From Magnaporthiopsis rhizophila (Eukaryota > Ascomycota > Sordariomycetes > Magnaporthales > Magnaporthaceae), in NCBI GenBank assembly GCA_003049465.1, contig PYSS01000155.1:1-64000 (forward strand): a DNA stretch of 64,000 nucleotides. Direction: 5' to 3'. The position numbers and the translations under genes were made by a program. This document shows, piece after piece, positions 24,204 to 33,387 of the stretch. The notes under the pieces were generated by a model. The model searched no databases, was not told the DNA's origin, and was given only the letters and a program-made list of their open reading frames with translations. Every line of letters begins with the position of its first letter. Within the stretch, counting starts at the first letter, position 1.

Positions 24204-25817
24204 ATGGCTGAGCCCAGCACCTCCAGTTCTACCGCCAGTCAGACATGGACTGTCGCTGAACAAACTCCTCCAAAAAAGAAGATCCCACTAAACCAGCTCT
24301 ATGCTCTTCCGGTCCCGATCCGGACGTTTCCGCTCCCGAGCTTCTATCCAAGCAACCCGCTGTCGCTCATCCACTTAATCTATGCCTGGCTCAACCAGAC
24401 AGTGTTCTCAAGGCCCCCAAATGAGCCGTCCACGACGCACCGTGGCGCCTGGTCGCCCGAGACCAGGTCCGTCCACATAACGGAGTCGGCATCTATCCGG
24501 GCTCTTTGGGAGCAGGGTTTCTTCGGCAAGGGACATCTGAGTCGCAGTGAACCAAACTGGCTGAAGCGCGAGCAGGAGCGACGCGGGCTCGGTGCCGGCA
24601 AGGTTGCTGAGCAGCTGACCAGCAAGAGGAGAGAAGAGCGTCAGCGAGCCAAGTGGGAACGCGCCAGGATCGAGCAAGAGGCTATTGAGCGCACCCGCCT
24701 CGAGGAAACTCAAGCGGTAGCCCACGCCGCTGCCGAGAAAATTCTAGCGAAACCTTCGGTCCTTCGCTTGGCGACGGCCGAGGCAACAGCGCCGGTCACG
24801 TCACGACCGGCCAGCACCACCACCGCGCCCGTTGGCCCCATGGAGCTGCTTCAACTGCCAAACTCGGCAGATGATTTGCTGCCGGCCCCTTCCTTGAACG
24901 GTTCAGCGCATGGTTCTGGGTTTTCTGCCATGGCCGACGTCAAAGTCAATGGCACGGCACTCCTTGTGAATGGAAACCCCGACGTCAATGGAAACACCTC
25001 CGCTGTGGCCAGGAACGCCAACGGCCCACCCCGATCACTCAAAACACAGAAGAGCGTGCGCTTTTCTCCTGATGTCAAATCGGCCACCTTCGAGCTGCAT
25101 GACCCACCGAGCCCAATCAATCCCATGTCACAGTCGACAACGGATCTGCCCATGGAGATACCATCAGAGCCGCTGGATACTCCTGTCGTTGCGTTGGACG
25201 CACGTCCGCCGAAAGAAATCATAGACCGCGAGCACCTCCAACTCAGCGCGCAAGAAGCTTTTTATCTTGTTTTCGCGATTGGCGCTTTGGCTGTGGTGGA
25301 TCCGAAGACGCAATCACAGCTGTCTACGGTAGAGCTCCTGCATCTGTTTGCTGACCACTCCTTTTTCCCGCCGAGGATCTCGAGTCTCGACTCCCCGGGT
25401 CTCCGAACCGACGATCCCTTTCTGGTCCATTACGTGGTATACCATCACTTCAGGTCTCTTGGATGGGTCCCGAGGGAAGGCGTCAAATTCGGGGTGGACT
25501 GGCTGCTCTACCGCCGGGGCCCGGTGTTTGATCACGCCGAATTTGGCCTGCTGGTGATACCGTCATACTCGGATTCCGCGTGGGCCGGGCAGGAGCGCAA
25601 GGCACCTCAGCGGCAGCCGTCATGGCACTGGCTGCACGGCGTCCAGCGGGTTCTTTCCCACGTGCTCAAGAGCATGGTGCTAGTCTATGTGGATATACCA
25701 CCACCGTCGGTGATCGGCACCGTCTCGGATGCTGAGGGCGGCATTTCAGGGCTGCTAAGGCAGTACCGGGTGCGGGAGGTTATGGTCAGGCGCTGGTCAA
25801 GCAACCGCAACAGATGA
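24204..25817 (+). CDS. SEN2: tRNA-splicing endonuclease catalytic subunit Sen2
   Basis: Subunit of the heterotetrameric tRNA-splicing endonuclease that cuts the 5' splice site of intron-containing pre-tRNAs. A single exon gives 537 aa. The N-terminal block includes GFFGKGHLSRSEPNWLKRE, a Sen2 hallmark, followed by a charged Arg/Glu helix (about residues 115-175). A low-complexity linker separates this from the nuclease domain (about 335-530). The presumed catalytic triad is visible: Tyr and His in DWLLYRRGPVFDHAEFG (about residues 435 and 443), and Lys in SHVLKSMVLVYVDIP (about 487). HFRSLGWVPREGVKFGVDW precedes the triad as in the family. The linker is longer than in yeast Sen2 (377 aa). ATG context and an upstream pyrimidine-rich leader support the start. 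Confidence 0.93.
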   Translation: MAEPSTSSSTASQTWTVAEQTPPKKKIPLNQLYALPVPIRTFPLPSFYPSNPLSLIHLIYAWLNQTVFSRPPNEPSTTHRGAWSPETRSVHITESASIRALWEQGFFGKGHLSRSEPNWLKREQERRGLGAGKVAEQLTSKRREERQRAKWERARIEQEAIERTRLEETQAVAHAAAEKILAKPSVLRLATAEATAPVTSRPASTTTAPVGPMELLQLPNSADDLLPAPSLNGSAHGSGFSAMADVKVNGTALLVNGNPDVNGNTSAVARNANGPPRSLKTQKSVRFSPDVKSATFELHDPPSPINPMSQSTTDLPMEIPSEPLDTPVVALDARPPKEIIDREHLQLSAQEAFYLVFAIGALAVVDPKTQSQLSTVELLHLFADHSFFPPRISSLDSPGLRTDDPFLVHYVVYHHFRSLGWVPREGVKFGVDWLLYRRGPVFDHAEFGLLVIPSYSDSAWAGQERKAPQRQPSWHWLHGVQRVLSHVLKSMVLVYVDIPPPSVIGTVSDAEGGISGLLRQYRVREVMVRRWSSNRNR

Positions 25818-26395
25818 CCCGTTCAAATGCTACGGAAGGTGCACGCGTCAGGTCACTCAGTTGGCCCAAGTGTGCAGTCGCGGCCGCAGCTCGGATATGG
25901 GCATGTTTGTACGATAATAGACGAAAAAATTGGAGGGGAAATATCAAAAGTTTCAGGATTCCCACGCCAGAAACGCGCTTAGTGCCAGGTGGAGTCTCGA
26001 AGAATCGCGTAAACTGGCGGCGAATATTTGAACGAGACGGTGTCATTACTAGGGGCCTGTCAAACAAACAACGGGCGAAGTTAAAGGTGTTTTTTGGGGA
26101 TGTGCTCGGACGGTGTCTAGCTTGAAACATTTCCTTTTAAAGCATCAAATGTCTTGGCGGCGGGTTCGCTCGTGGGCTAGTCACAAGCGACGGATGCGGG
26201 GAACGCAGTGGGAATGGGAACAAAAGGCGGTAGACCGCCGCCAGCGTCGGCTTGCCTTGGGGATTTTAATATAGGTATCTACCTAGATACAAATCAAGGC
26301 GTCCAGCTCAGTTACACAAAAGCCATCTCTTTTATCCAACTATACCCCTGGTTACTCGAGCCGAACTCACAAATCCATACGCAGGCAGGTAAGCA
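25818..26395. other. Intergenic spacer, nothing recognised
   Basis: About 580 bases between SEN2 and the esterase gene. A 103-codon plus-strand frame at 25814-26125 overlaps the SEN2 stop and has no family resemblance; I do not call it. Confidence 0.55.
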
Positions 26396-27549
26396 ATGCG
26401 GCCGCACAACAGGTGGCTCGTCAGCGCCGTGGCGCTCGCGTCAAGCACGGCGGCGGCGGTGACGACGACGAACACCAACGCGTCGTGCGACGGCAGGACG
26501 CCGGCCTTCATCCTGGCCGGCGACTCGACGACGGCGGTGCAGTCGGATCTCGGGGGCGGCTGGGGCACGGGGTTCCTGTCCTTCGTCAAGCGGCCCGGCT
26601 GGGGGTCCAACCACGGCCGCAACGGCGCCACGACGGCGTCGTTTGTGCAAGACGGGGAGTGGGGGCGCGTCATACAGAAGGTCAAGGACTATAGGGCTTC
26701 GTACGACTGCATTGTTACCATTCAGGTCAGTTTTGTTGGTTTGTTTAACGTCCGTCATGTTTTTTTTTTTTTTTTTTTTTTTTGGTGGCTGTTGGGTGAC
26801 GGTACTAACAGCATGCGCAATGCAACGCAGTTCGGACACAACGACCAACTGCCCTCGAGGGGTGTAACCCAGGAGCAGTATCGGGAAAATCTCGAGAACT
26901 TTGCTCAGCAGGTCAAAGCCGCTGGTGGAACGCCGGTAAGTTTTCTATCTCTTTCTTCGGCCTGCTCTGCCCGTTGCATCTCCCCAACTAACACCCAACT
27001 TAGATCATTCTCTCCCCCCTGGCCCGGCGCGTCTTCGCCTCGGAGCACGAGGCCGTCGACACGCTGGCCGACCAGCGGCGGCTGTCCATGGACGCCGCCG
27101 CCGCCACGCGCACGCGGTTCCTGGACCTCAACGCCGCCAGCATGGCCTACATCGAGGCCATCGGCAGCACGGCCGCGCGCCGGCTCGACTCCAAGCCCAA
27201 CGACGCCGAGCACGTCGGCGCCCACGGCAGCCTCGTCTTTGGCCGCATGGTGGCCGACCTCATGCTCGGCCACCCGCCCGTCGTGGGCGGCGCGTCGCCG
27301 GCCATGGACTACGACTACAGCTATGGCTACGACCACGGCGACGAGGAGGACGAGGACGACGCCAACGGCAACGGCGCCTACGGTGGTGGTAGCGGCGCCG
27401 GCGGAGGGATGGTGCAGCAGGCTCCTAACCCGCGCCCCGCAGTTAGTGACTATGTGGACGGGCCGCCGCCGCTGCCCGAGTGCTTAAGGCGGTGGTTCGA
27501 TGAGAACAAGGAGCTTAGTGACAAGATATGGTCGGGGATCGAGGCGTAG
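26396..27549 (+). CDS. Secreted SGNH esterase, rhamnogalacturonan acetylesterase type (CE12)
   Basis: Probably removes acetyl groups from the rhamnogalacturonan backbone of pectin outside the cell. Exons 26396-26725, 26831-26935 and 27004-27549 (introns 105 and 68 nt, phase 0) give 326 aa. A signal peptide covers about residues 1-21 (WLVSAVALASSTAAA). SGNH blocks are visible: ILAGDSTT (catalytic Ser), SNHGRNGATT, QFGHNDQ (block with Asn) and NDAEHVGAHGS (Asp and His). The first intron carries about 24 T, an unusually long tract. After the catalytic core, from about residue 240, comes an extension rich in Asp, Glu, Tyr and Gly, absent from the usual ~230-250-aa enzymes, which ends in a short Pro/Cys/Trp-containing segment. 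Substrate is inferred from family only. Confidence 0.85.
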
Positions 27550-29036
27550 GACGGGTGCACTTTTTTTTTTTTTTTTTTTTTTTTTTTCTTCTCCTGTTTA
27601 TAGTGCAATCTTAAGCCATGTACATATGGGCTACTTATATAGAGCCTGTATTGGCTGGAACACAACTAACCGCTTGGATATATACCCAACTTGCTTTGGT
27701 ACGCGGGAAGCATCTTTTCTCCCACCAACCGAGCTCCTCCTCCTCCTCCTCTTGGAACAGAACCGGGATCGGCGGCTTTTGAAGACGTGCCTGGAACAGC
27801 GGCGACCGCTCCCTCACCGCGACTCCCCGTCCTCGGCCCTACGCTGCCTGCCCTGTTCGAGCAGCAGTAGGTCCATTGTGCCTGCTCTCCGTCTTGCCGT
27901 CAGTACCTTTGGTGTCGGGAAAGCCGTAGTTTCCACGTACCGCCCGCAAACACAAGACGTCTGGGTGCTAGGCCATGCTCTACAGGAATAGGTAGCCCTT
28001 CACGCTGCCATGGCCGTCCGAGGAGCCTGTGTGGTTGAGCTCGAAGACGACGGAGCCCCACGACGTCCGGCCGAGCGTGGGGTGGCACCTTTGTTCCCGT
28101 CAAGCCTGCGGACGTCACCTGGCGCTTCACGGCCACAGCCACGATCCGGACGCTCACCACGGAGACATAGCTGCGCACCCCACCCTCGCCGCCGTCGTGG
28201 TCGTACCGGCGTCCGGACGTCGCCCGAACCAACGCCCAGCAGCTTGCGCGCGACTTGTCCCGCGCGTCCGAGAAGACATGTGATGCGCAGACCATGGTCC
28301 GCTGCCGCTGTCGTCATTGTACTGCAGATCTCCGTACTCGTAGACGAGGGTGTCGCAGTTGTGGCCGGGCACCGGGAGCTCCGGCCCGTTGTGGTAGGCC
28401 CTGGGCCACGAGCATGCAGATGTGGGCTGGCGCCGTTGGCTTTTGTCCGGACCGAGGCTGCATCAGCGGGAGAGTCCGGTCTGGTGTCGGTCCTTGTCAG
28501 CAGAATTGTATTTTGAGAATACCAGGCCGGCCCTAGGCGGGGTCAGGCCTGGGGAAAGCGCCGAAGCCCTCAGCAGGGCCACAAATTTCCATGCAGTAAG
28601 ACGCCCCCGGGCCGATCTTTGATGACGCGATGCTGTGTAACGGGCACTATTTTCGGAGCCACATAATCGTGCTGACATGTTCGTAAATAGCAAAAGGGAG
28701 CGCTGACGTCGGGGGCATATGGTACACCCTTCTAGGGTCATAACGTTAAATCTTCCCGACACGATGGTACATTGAGTTCTTACGCCAATGAGATATTTTC
28801 GTTCCTGACGGTGACGGAGTGTTCGCCGGGTAGTCAACGTTTATAATCTTGGAGAGAATTCTGACTTGGCGGGAATAGCATCAGCGTCGTCCCTGGCTCC
28901 CTGGCAGGGTCAGACACAATTTGCCTACGAGAAACACGGCGCTCGGCATGACTCCAATTTGCTTGAATTCTACCTACCCAAGGTAGTATTTACGAATGCA
29001 CAGGCGTCTGGGTTATCATTTACATCGCCATCATAA
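27550..29036. other. Intergenic region with T27 tract and a gene relic
   Basis: About 1.5 kb between the esterase stop and the dioxygenase stop. A run of about 27 T (27561-27587) lies just after the esterase stop. The relic at 27980-28430 is listed separately. I see nothing else. Confidence 0.55.
27980..28430 (-). pseudogene. Unidentified coding relic with apparent frameshifts
   Basis: Three consecutive minus-strand segments read like one protein but lie in different frames. Segment one contains YHNGPELPVPGHNCDTLVYE and EYGDLQYNDDSGSGPW. Segment two, shifted after HHM, reads FSDARDKSRA, then RYDHDGGEGGVRSYVSVV and RIVAVAVKRQV. Segment three, shifted again, reads GRTSWGSVVFELNHTGSS and ends GSVKGYLFL at a stop at 27980. 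Alternating polar and hydrophobic residues suggest a beta-rich, perhaps secreted, protein. I do not recognise the family. Short introns could bridge the shifts, but I found no convincing splice pair. Sequence error is also possible. Confidence 0.4.
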
Positions 29037-30494
29037 TCATCTTTCAGACCTCAGCGCCGCCGGCATCTGGGCAAGCCTGCTCAGCATGACCTGCTCCTGA
29101 ACGTATGTCCCCTTGAGCCACCTCTTGCCCGACGTGACGTTGAACTGGCGCCGGCCGTGCAGCACCCTCATGTTGTCAAAGATGACGCACTCGCCCGGCT
29201 CCATCTTGTACTCGAACATGGCCTCGGGCGCGCACGCCGCGTCTCTGAACCGCCGGGCCGCGGCGCGCCAGTCCTCCAGAGGGTCGCCGCCCGCCCCCGT
29301 CGCCGCCAAGCGCGGCGGCAAGAAGTCGTCCTGGAACGGCGGCGACCAGCCGATGGAGTCGACGGCGCCGCTCCCGTCGGCGGCCAGCGTCACGACGGGC
29401 CTGCTCCACTCGTACCAGTAGCCGTTCTTGTCGTAGTGGTAACGCACGTGGGCGTCGCGCAGGAGCGTGAACTGGGCCGGGTCGTCGGCGCGCACCGCCT
29501 CGGCGGCGCGGATGCCGTCGCTGAAGAGCGACTCGCCGCCCTCGCAGCTGTTGGCGAGGCAGTGCAGCAGCTGCAGGCGCGGCGGGTCCTTCATGTACAG
29601 CAGGTCCTGGTGCAGGCCCAGGAAGACGTTGGTGTAGGCCACGTTCTCGGCCTGCGGCTTGGACACGACGTCCCACGTCGTGCCATAAAAGGTCGTCTGC
29701 AGGTGCCCGATGGGCCGCGCCACCTCCTCGACCGCAGCCTCGGACTCGGGCACGCCCCGGATGAAGACCAGCCCTAGGCGCGCCAGCTCGGCGAACCCGC
29801 GCCAGAACTCGTCGCCGCCCTTGACCCAGTCGGCGTAGGGGATGAAGCGGGCCTGCGTCTCAAACGCCTTGCGGTCCCAGGCCGTGCGAGAGACGTGCGG
29901 CCCCGTCGTCATCGTCACGTTTGCCCTCGCCTGGGATGTTCCCGCAGCTGCCGCCGCTTTTGCGATGAGCGAGGCGGGGTACACGGACTGGTGGGCTCCC
30001 CCGCCGCCGGAGAGGAAGTCGTCGGCCCATCGGACCTCGAAGGAGCCGTCCGGGCGTAGAGACTGGGCGTCGACGGTGAGCGACGCGGGGATGTCACACG
30101 TCTCAAAATTCTTCTGGCCAGACGAAGGGTCTACACAGGAGCTGCACCTGCAGCTGTCGCGCAGCCAGAGCTTGGACAGGCGCGCCTCCTCGCCGCTAGC
30201 CAGCCTGACCGACAGGGCCCGGCGGTCGTCGTCATGCTGCTGCGGGCGGTGGTTGGACGCGCTGCGCTGGCCCGTCACACCGCTGCTAACAGACAGGGGC
30301 GGCGGCCTGGCATGGCGGCCGCCGGCCGCGGCGGAACCGCTCCCCGGGCGTCTTTGGGCGCCGCCAGCCAGGTGGGAGCACCCCTGTGCGCCTTTTGGGA
30401 CAAGGCAGTGGCGGGGGACGCGGCGGACGGGGATTGGGGGATGCGTGGCCCTGGCAGAAAGCCGTGCGCCAATGCGGAAGCCCGACTGGCTCAT
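29037..30494 (-). CDS. Fe(II)/2-oxoglutarate dioxygenase, gamma-butyrobetaine-hydroxylase-like
   Basis: A TauD/BBOX-family oxygenase, likely converting gamma-butyrobetaine to carnitine or hydroxylating a related substrate. A single exon gives 485 aa. The N-terminal ~90 residues are basic and Ser/Ala/Gly-rich, suggesting a mitochondrial presequence. A Cys-rich module follows (LWLRDSCRCSSCVDPSSGQK, then ETCDIP), as in the zinc-binding N-terminal domain of BBOX1. The catalytic domain shows the HxD pair in FLGLHQDLLYM and the distal His in MRVLHGRRQFN, with the 2-oxoglutarate Arg expected shortly after. YHYDKNGYWYEWSRPVV also fits the family. In fungi several paralogues share this layout (trimethyllysine dioxygenase among them), so the exact substrate is open. 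Confidence 0.85.
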   Translation of the reverse strand: MSQSGFRIGARLSARATHPPIPVRRVPRHCLVPKGAQGCSHLAGGAQRRPGSGSAAAGGRHARPPPLSVSSGVTGQRSASNHRPQQHDDDRRALSVRLASGEEARLSKLWLRDSCRCSSCVDPSSGQKNFETCDIPASLTVDAQSLRPDGSFEVRWADDFLSGGGGAHQSVYPASLIAKAAAAAGTSQARANVTMTTGPHVSRTAWDRKAFETQARFIPYADWVKGGDEFWRGFAELARLGLVFIRGVPESEAAVEEVARPIGHLQTTFYGTTWDVVSKPQAENVAYTNVFLGLHQDLLYMKDPPRLQLLHCLANSCEGGESLFSDGIRAAEAVRADDPAQFTLLRDAHVRYHYDKNGYWYEWSRPVVTLAADGSGAVDSIGWSPPFQDDFLPPRLAATGAGGDPLEDWRAAARRFRDAACAPEAMFEYKMEPGECVIFDNMRVLHGRRQFNVTSGKRWLKGTYVQEQVMLSRLAQMPAALRSER

Positions 30495-32370
30495 GGTTCC
30501 TCGGGTTCAGAGTTTGCGTGTTCTGCGCCGGCAGCGGAAAAAGGGGCGGGGTGGTTGGGAGAAGGCTTGGCGGGGATTTGAATTCCCGGGGGTTTTTACA
30601 CCAAGCCGCTAGGTAGAGGTAGCTCCAAGCCTCGGCATCGCGCTCCTCTCTTGTTCTGCTTCTACGTCTCGTTCTCGTGACCCGCCCCTTCGGCCATCCA
30701 TCCGTCTGGGTCGGGTTCGGCATGTGAGGGTGTCCGCTGCACGGCGTTGCTGTGGCGCAGGCGCAGAGGCACGAGCTGAGCCGGTGAGGCGCTGAGGCAT
30801 CACCTAATAACAATCAAATCCGAATGAGCTGCCCAGCCAGCGGACGACCGATCCAATGAGAGGCCAGGAGCCAGAAGGATGGGTGGGACCGTTATTTTGT
30901 GGAGCGGAAACACGTGTCGAGGGATTGACTCCAGGGAGTTAAGGCAAGGGAAGCCAGCCGCCCGAAGTCAATTCTGTTGAAGAAGAGGGGAAAAAAAGAA
31001 AAAGGGACGAAAAAAAAAAAAAAAAAAAAAAGTGGTTTAATTCGTCAGACTCGGAACATGCACGCATACACTGCCGACGTAGTCAGATCAGGGTTGAGTG
31101 GTTAAAAACGCGTCTTTCTGTTTTCATTTCCATGCTTTCGTTCCTGCAGCTCGCCCGCTGGTGGCTCAATTCCAATAAGGGGCAACGCGGCAGCCGTTTA
31201 ATGGCCACAGCTCGGAACCATGCGCCCTTCCCGCCCACGCTTGGAAATGATCGCCAGGAACGAAGCACCCACCCATGCCACCCACCTCGACCTTGGAACG
31301 CATCCCAACTGGCTGCCACACAACAACACAGGTCTCTGAGTCAGGGGAAGCTGGCGATAGGCAGGAAGAGTTGACAGTGCAAAAAGCCACTGCCACTTGA
31401 GTGGTCCATATCAATGGAGATTGTCCGATCCAGATCCTGGTGGGACTGGCAAACCAGGGCTGGGAAATGCTCCGCCAGGGGACTGGGAAACGGTCCGCGG
31501 TTGCCCTGAAGAATGCCACCCAGCTGCATGGGAGAACGCGCTGGACAAGGTGCCTGCCAAGCGGCGGCCAGATTTTTTTTTTAATTTGGCCAATTAGCCT
31601 GGACGACAGGACTGTGGACGTGCTGAAAGGGGGGCCGGCGGCGGGGATTGCTGCAAGGAAACGGCGCCACTTTGTTCGGCGCTATCACTGGTGCGAGCCC
31701 CGTCTGCGGTTGGAGGGTCCTCATCAGCGGTACCTGCGCCTGCCTAGATCGGTACCTCAGTCCGCCCTCGCACCCCTGCTCGCAATGTTGCGCTTATTTC
31801 CCAAGAGGTCTTGGCCCGCCTGGCTGGTGTGGGTGGCATGGAGAATGGGGATTGGACCGTCCCTCGCCGCCCTCGATTGGACGTGGTCGTGACCCACAGG
31901 GTGGTACCTGGCAGGTAAGCCAACAAACCACCCCGGCTCGCTTGTCCGCGCCTTTGTTCTGCTGGGATCCTTTCTCTCTCTCCCGTCTCTTTTCATCCCT
32001 GCCCCTACGCTCGAACCCATCTCTTTCCTCTCCCTCTCTTTCTTTTATTTCTATCTCCCCAGACGCTCCCTACCACGCTGTTCTCTCCCACCTCTTCGCC
32101 ATCGCGAAGTCTGTCACTCTTTTTTTGACAACACCAGCGCACGATCACCACACTCATTTTACCGTCAGGTAACCACGCTCTTTAAGCACCAAACGATTGC
32201 CGACTCCAGCCTGCCAGCCAGCTTGGATCATCACCACCAGCTTCTGGAAAGTGGCAGAGAATTCTCTCGAACAACAATACCGGCATCCGACGACTTGACG
32301 ACGACCCGATCACGAAATTCCACAACTTTTCCCGCAACCGCATAAACAAAAGGCACACTACTTCAGCAAG
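30495..32370. other. Divergent intergenic region with A22 tract
   Basis: About 1.9 kb between the divergent dioxygenase and Asp f 4-like genes. It contains a run of about 22 A (31010-31031) and, at 31960-32160, a strongly pyrimidine-rich stretch of CTCTC and TTTC runs leading toward the downstream gene, typical of a strong fungal promoter. No gene is supported. Confidence 0.55.
31960..32160 (+). promoter_or_regulatory. Pyrimidine-rich promoter/leader of the Asp f 4-like gene
   Basis: Long CT-rich runs about 200-400 bases upstream of the ATG at 32371. Such tracts mark highly expressed genes in filamentous fungi. The transcription start cannot be placed from sequence. Confidence 0.4.
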
Positions 32371-33387
32371 ATGCATCTCACCTCGCTCATCCTGCTCGCC
32401 GCTGCCGGTGTGTCAGCCCACCCTTCGGGCCACGCCCACATGCACCGTCACGCGCATGCCCATGAGAAGCGCAACCCCGTCCCGGAGCCTTCGCCGGCTG
32501 TTGGTGACATCGTCACTGCCGAGATCATGGGCAAGACCGTCTCGTGGAAGAACACGTACGACGGCAAGGGCTCTCCGTTCGTGAAGGACGGCAACAAGCC
32601 CAAGAAGGACGACAAGCCTGCGCCCCCTCCCCCGGCCAGCACCCCTAGCCCTGCTCCCACTCCTCCGGCCGATGACAAGAACAAGGGTGATGGCAAGAAG
32701 GACGATGACAAGAAGGGCGACGACAAGGGCAGCGGAGTGGGTGTCAGGAACAAGACTCCCTTCTGCTCAGCTGGCTCCGGCTCCAAGCTCAACAGCCGTG
32801 CCACTGCTCAGCAGATCGCCTACGCCGGCAACACGGGTGTCAAGGGCAACTGGGGCTGCAACATCATGCTGGTCGCCGACGCCAAGACGGCCTCCGAGTA
32901 CAAGTACACTGCTAAGTTCACCAACCAGGCCAAGGACGAGCAGGTATGCACGTGCAGCAACAAGATCGGCCCTACCGGACTGATCGACGGCTTCTTCCAT
33001 GAGGGCACCAGCTGGAACATGGCCCCCGGCTCCACGCAGTACGTCGCCTTCGACGCCAACACCCAGGGCGCCTGTGTCTGCAACTCGGGCAAGAAGCTGC
33101 GCAAGACCGAGTTTGGTCAGCTCGCGGGCACCTGGCTCGAGTTTGACTTTGAGAACGCGTCCAACAACGGCTGGTTGGGCGCCGACGCCTCGGCCCTCGT
33201 CCCCCAGAAGTACGGCATGCAGGTCGATGGTCTTCAGGTCTGCTTCGACGGCGTCTGCTCCACCATCTGGCCCGGGGGCAAGGGTGACAACGCCTACCTG
33301 GGCGGCATGGAGGATCTCGACGGCATCGGCCTTAACATCCGCCCCGGCCCGTGCCAGCTGGATGTCAAGGTTGGCTACAACAGCTAG
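32371..33387 (+). CDS. Secreted Asp f 4-like protein
   Basis: A secreted protein related to the Asp f 4 allergen family; its molecular function is unknown. A single exon gives 338 aa. Residues 1-16 form a signal peptide (MHLTSLILLAAAGVSA). A His-rich propeptide follows (HPSGHAHMHRHAHAHEKR) ending in Lys-Arg, a Kex2-type cleavage site at about residue 34. A Pro/Lys/Asp/Gly linker (about 68-125) precedes the C-terminal domain (about 130-338). That domain has several Cys (PFCSAGSG, NWGCNIM, QVCTCSNK, GACVCNSG, VCFDGVCSTIW, GPCQLDV), suggesting disulphide bonds. Codon use is strongly C-ending, which together with the pyrimidine-rich upstream suggests high expression. Family assignment is by resemblance. 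Confidence 0.7.
   Translation: MHLTSLILLAAAGVSAHPSGHAHMHRHAHAHEKRNPVPEPSPAVGDIVTAEIMGKTVSWKNTYDGKGSPFVKDGNKPKKDDKPAPPPPASTPSPAPTPPADDKNKGDGKKDDDKKGDDKGSGVGVRNKTPFCSAGSGSKLNSRATAQQIAYAGNTGVKGNWGCNIMLVADAKTASEYKYTAKFTNQAKDEQVCTCSNKIGPTGLIDGFFHEGTSWNMAPGSTQYVAFDANTQGACVCNSGKKLRKTEFGQLAGTWLEFDFENASNNGWLGADASALVPQKYGMQVDGLQVCFDGVCSTIWPGGKGDNAYLGGMEDLDGIGLNIRPGPCQLDVKVGYNS

Noticed and set aside
25814..26125. 103-codon plus-strand frame after SEN2
   Set aside because: It overlaps the SEN2 stop, has no family resemblance and an equally long frame exists on the other strand.
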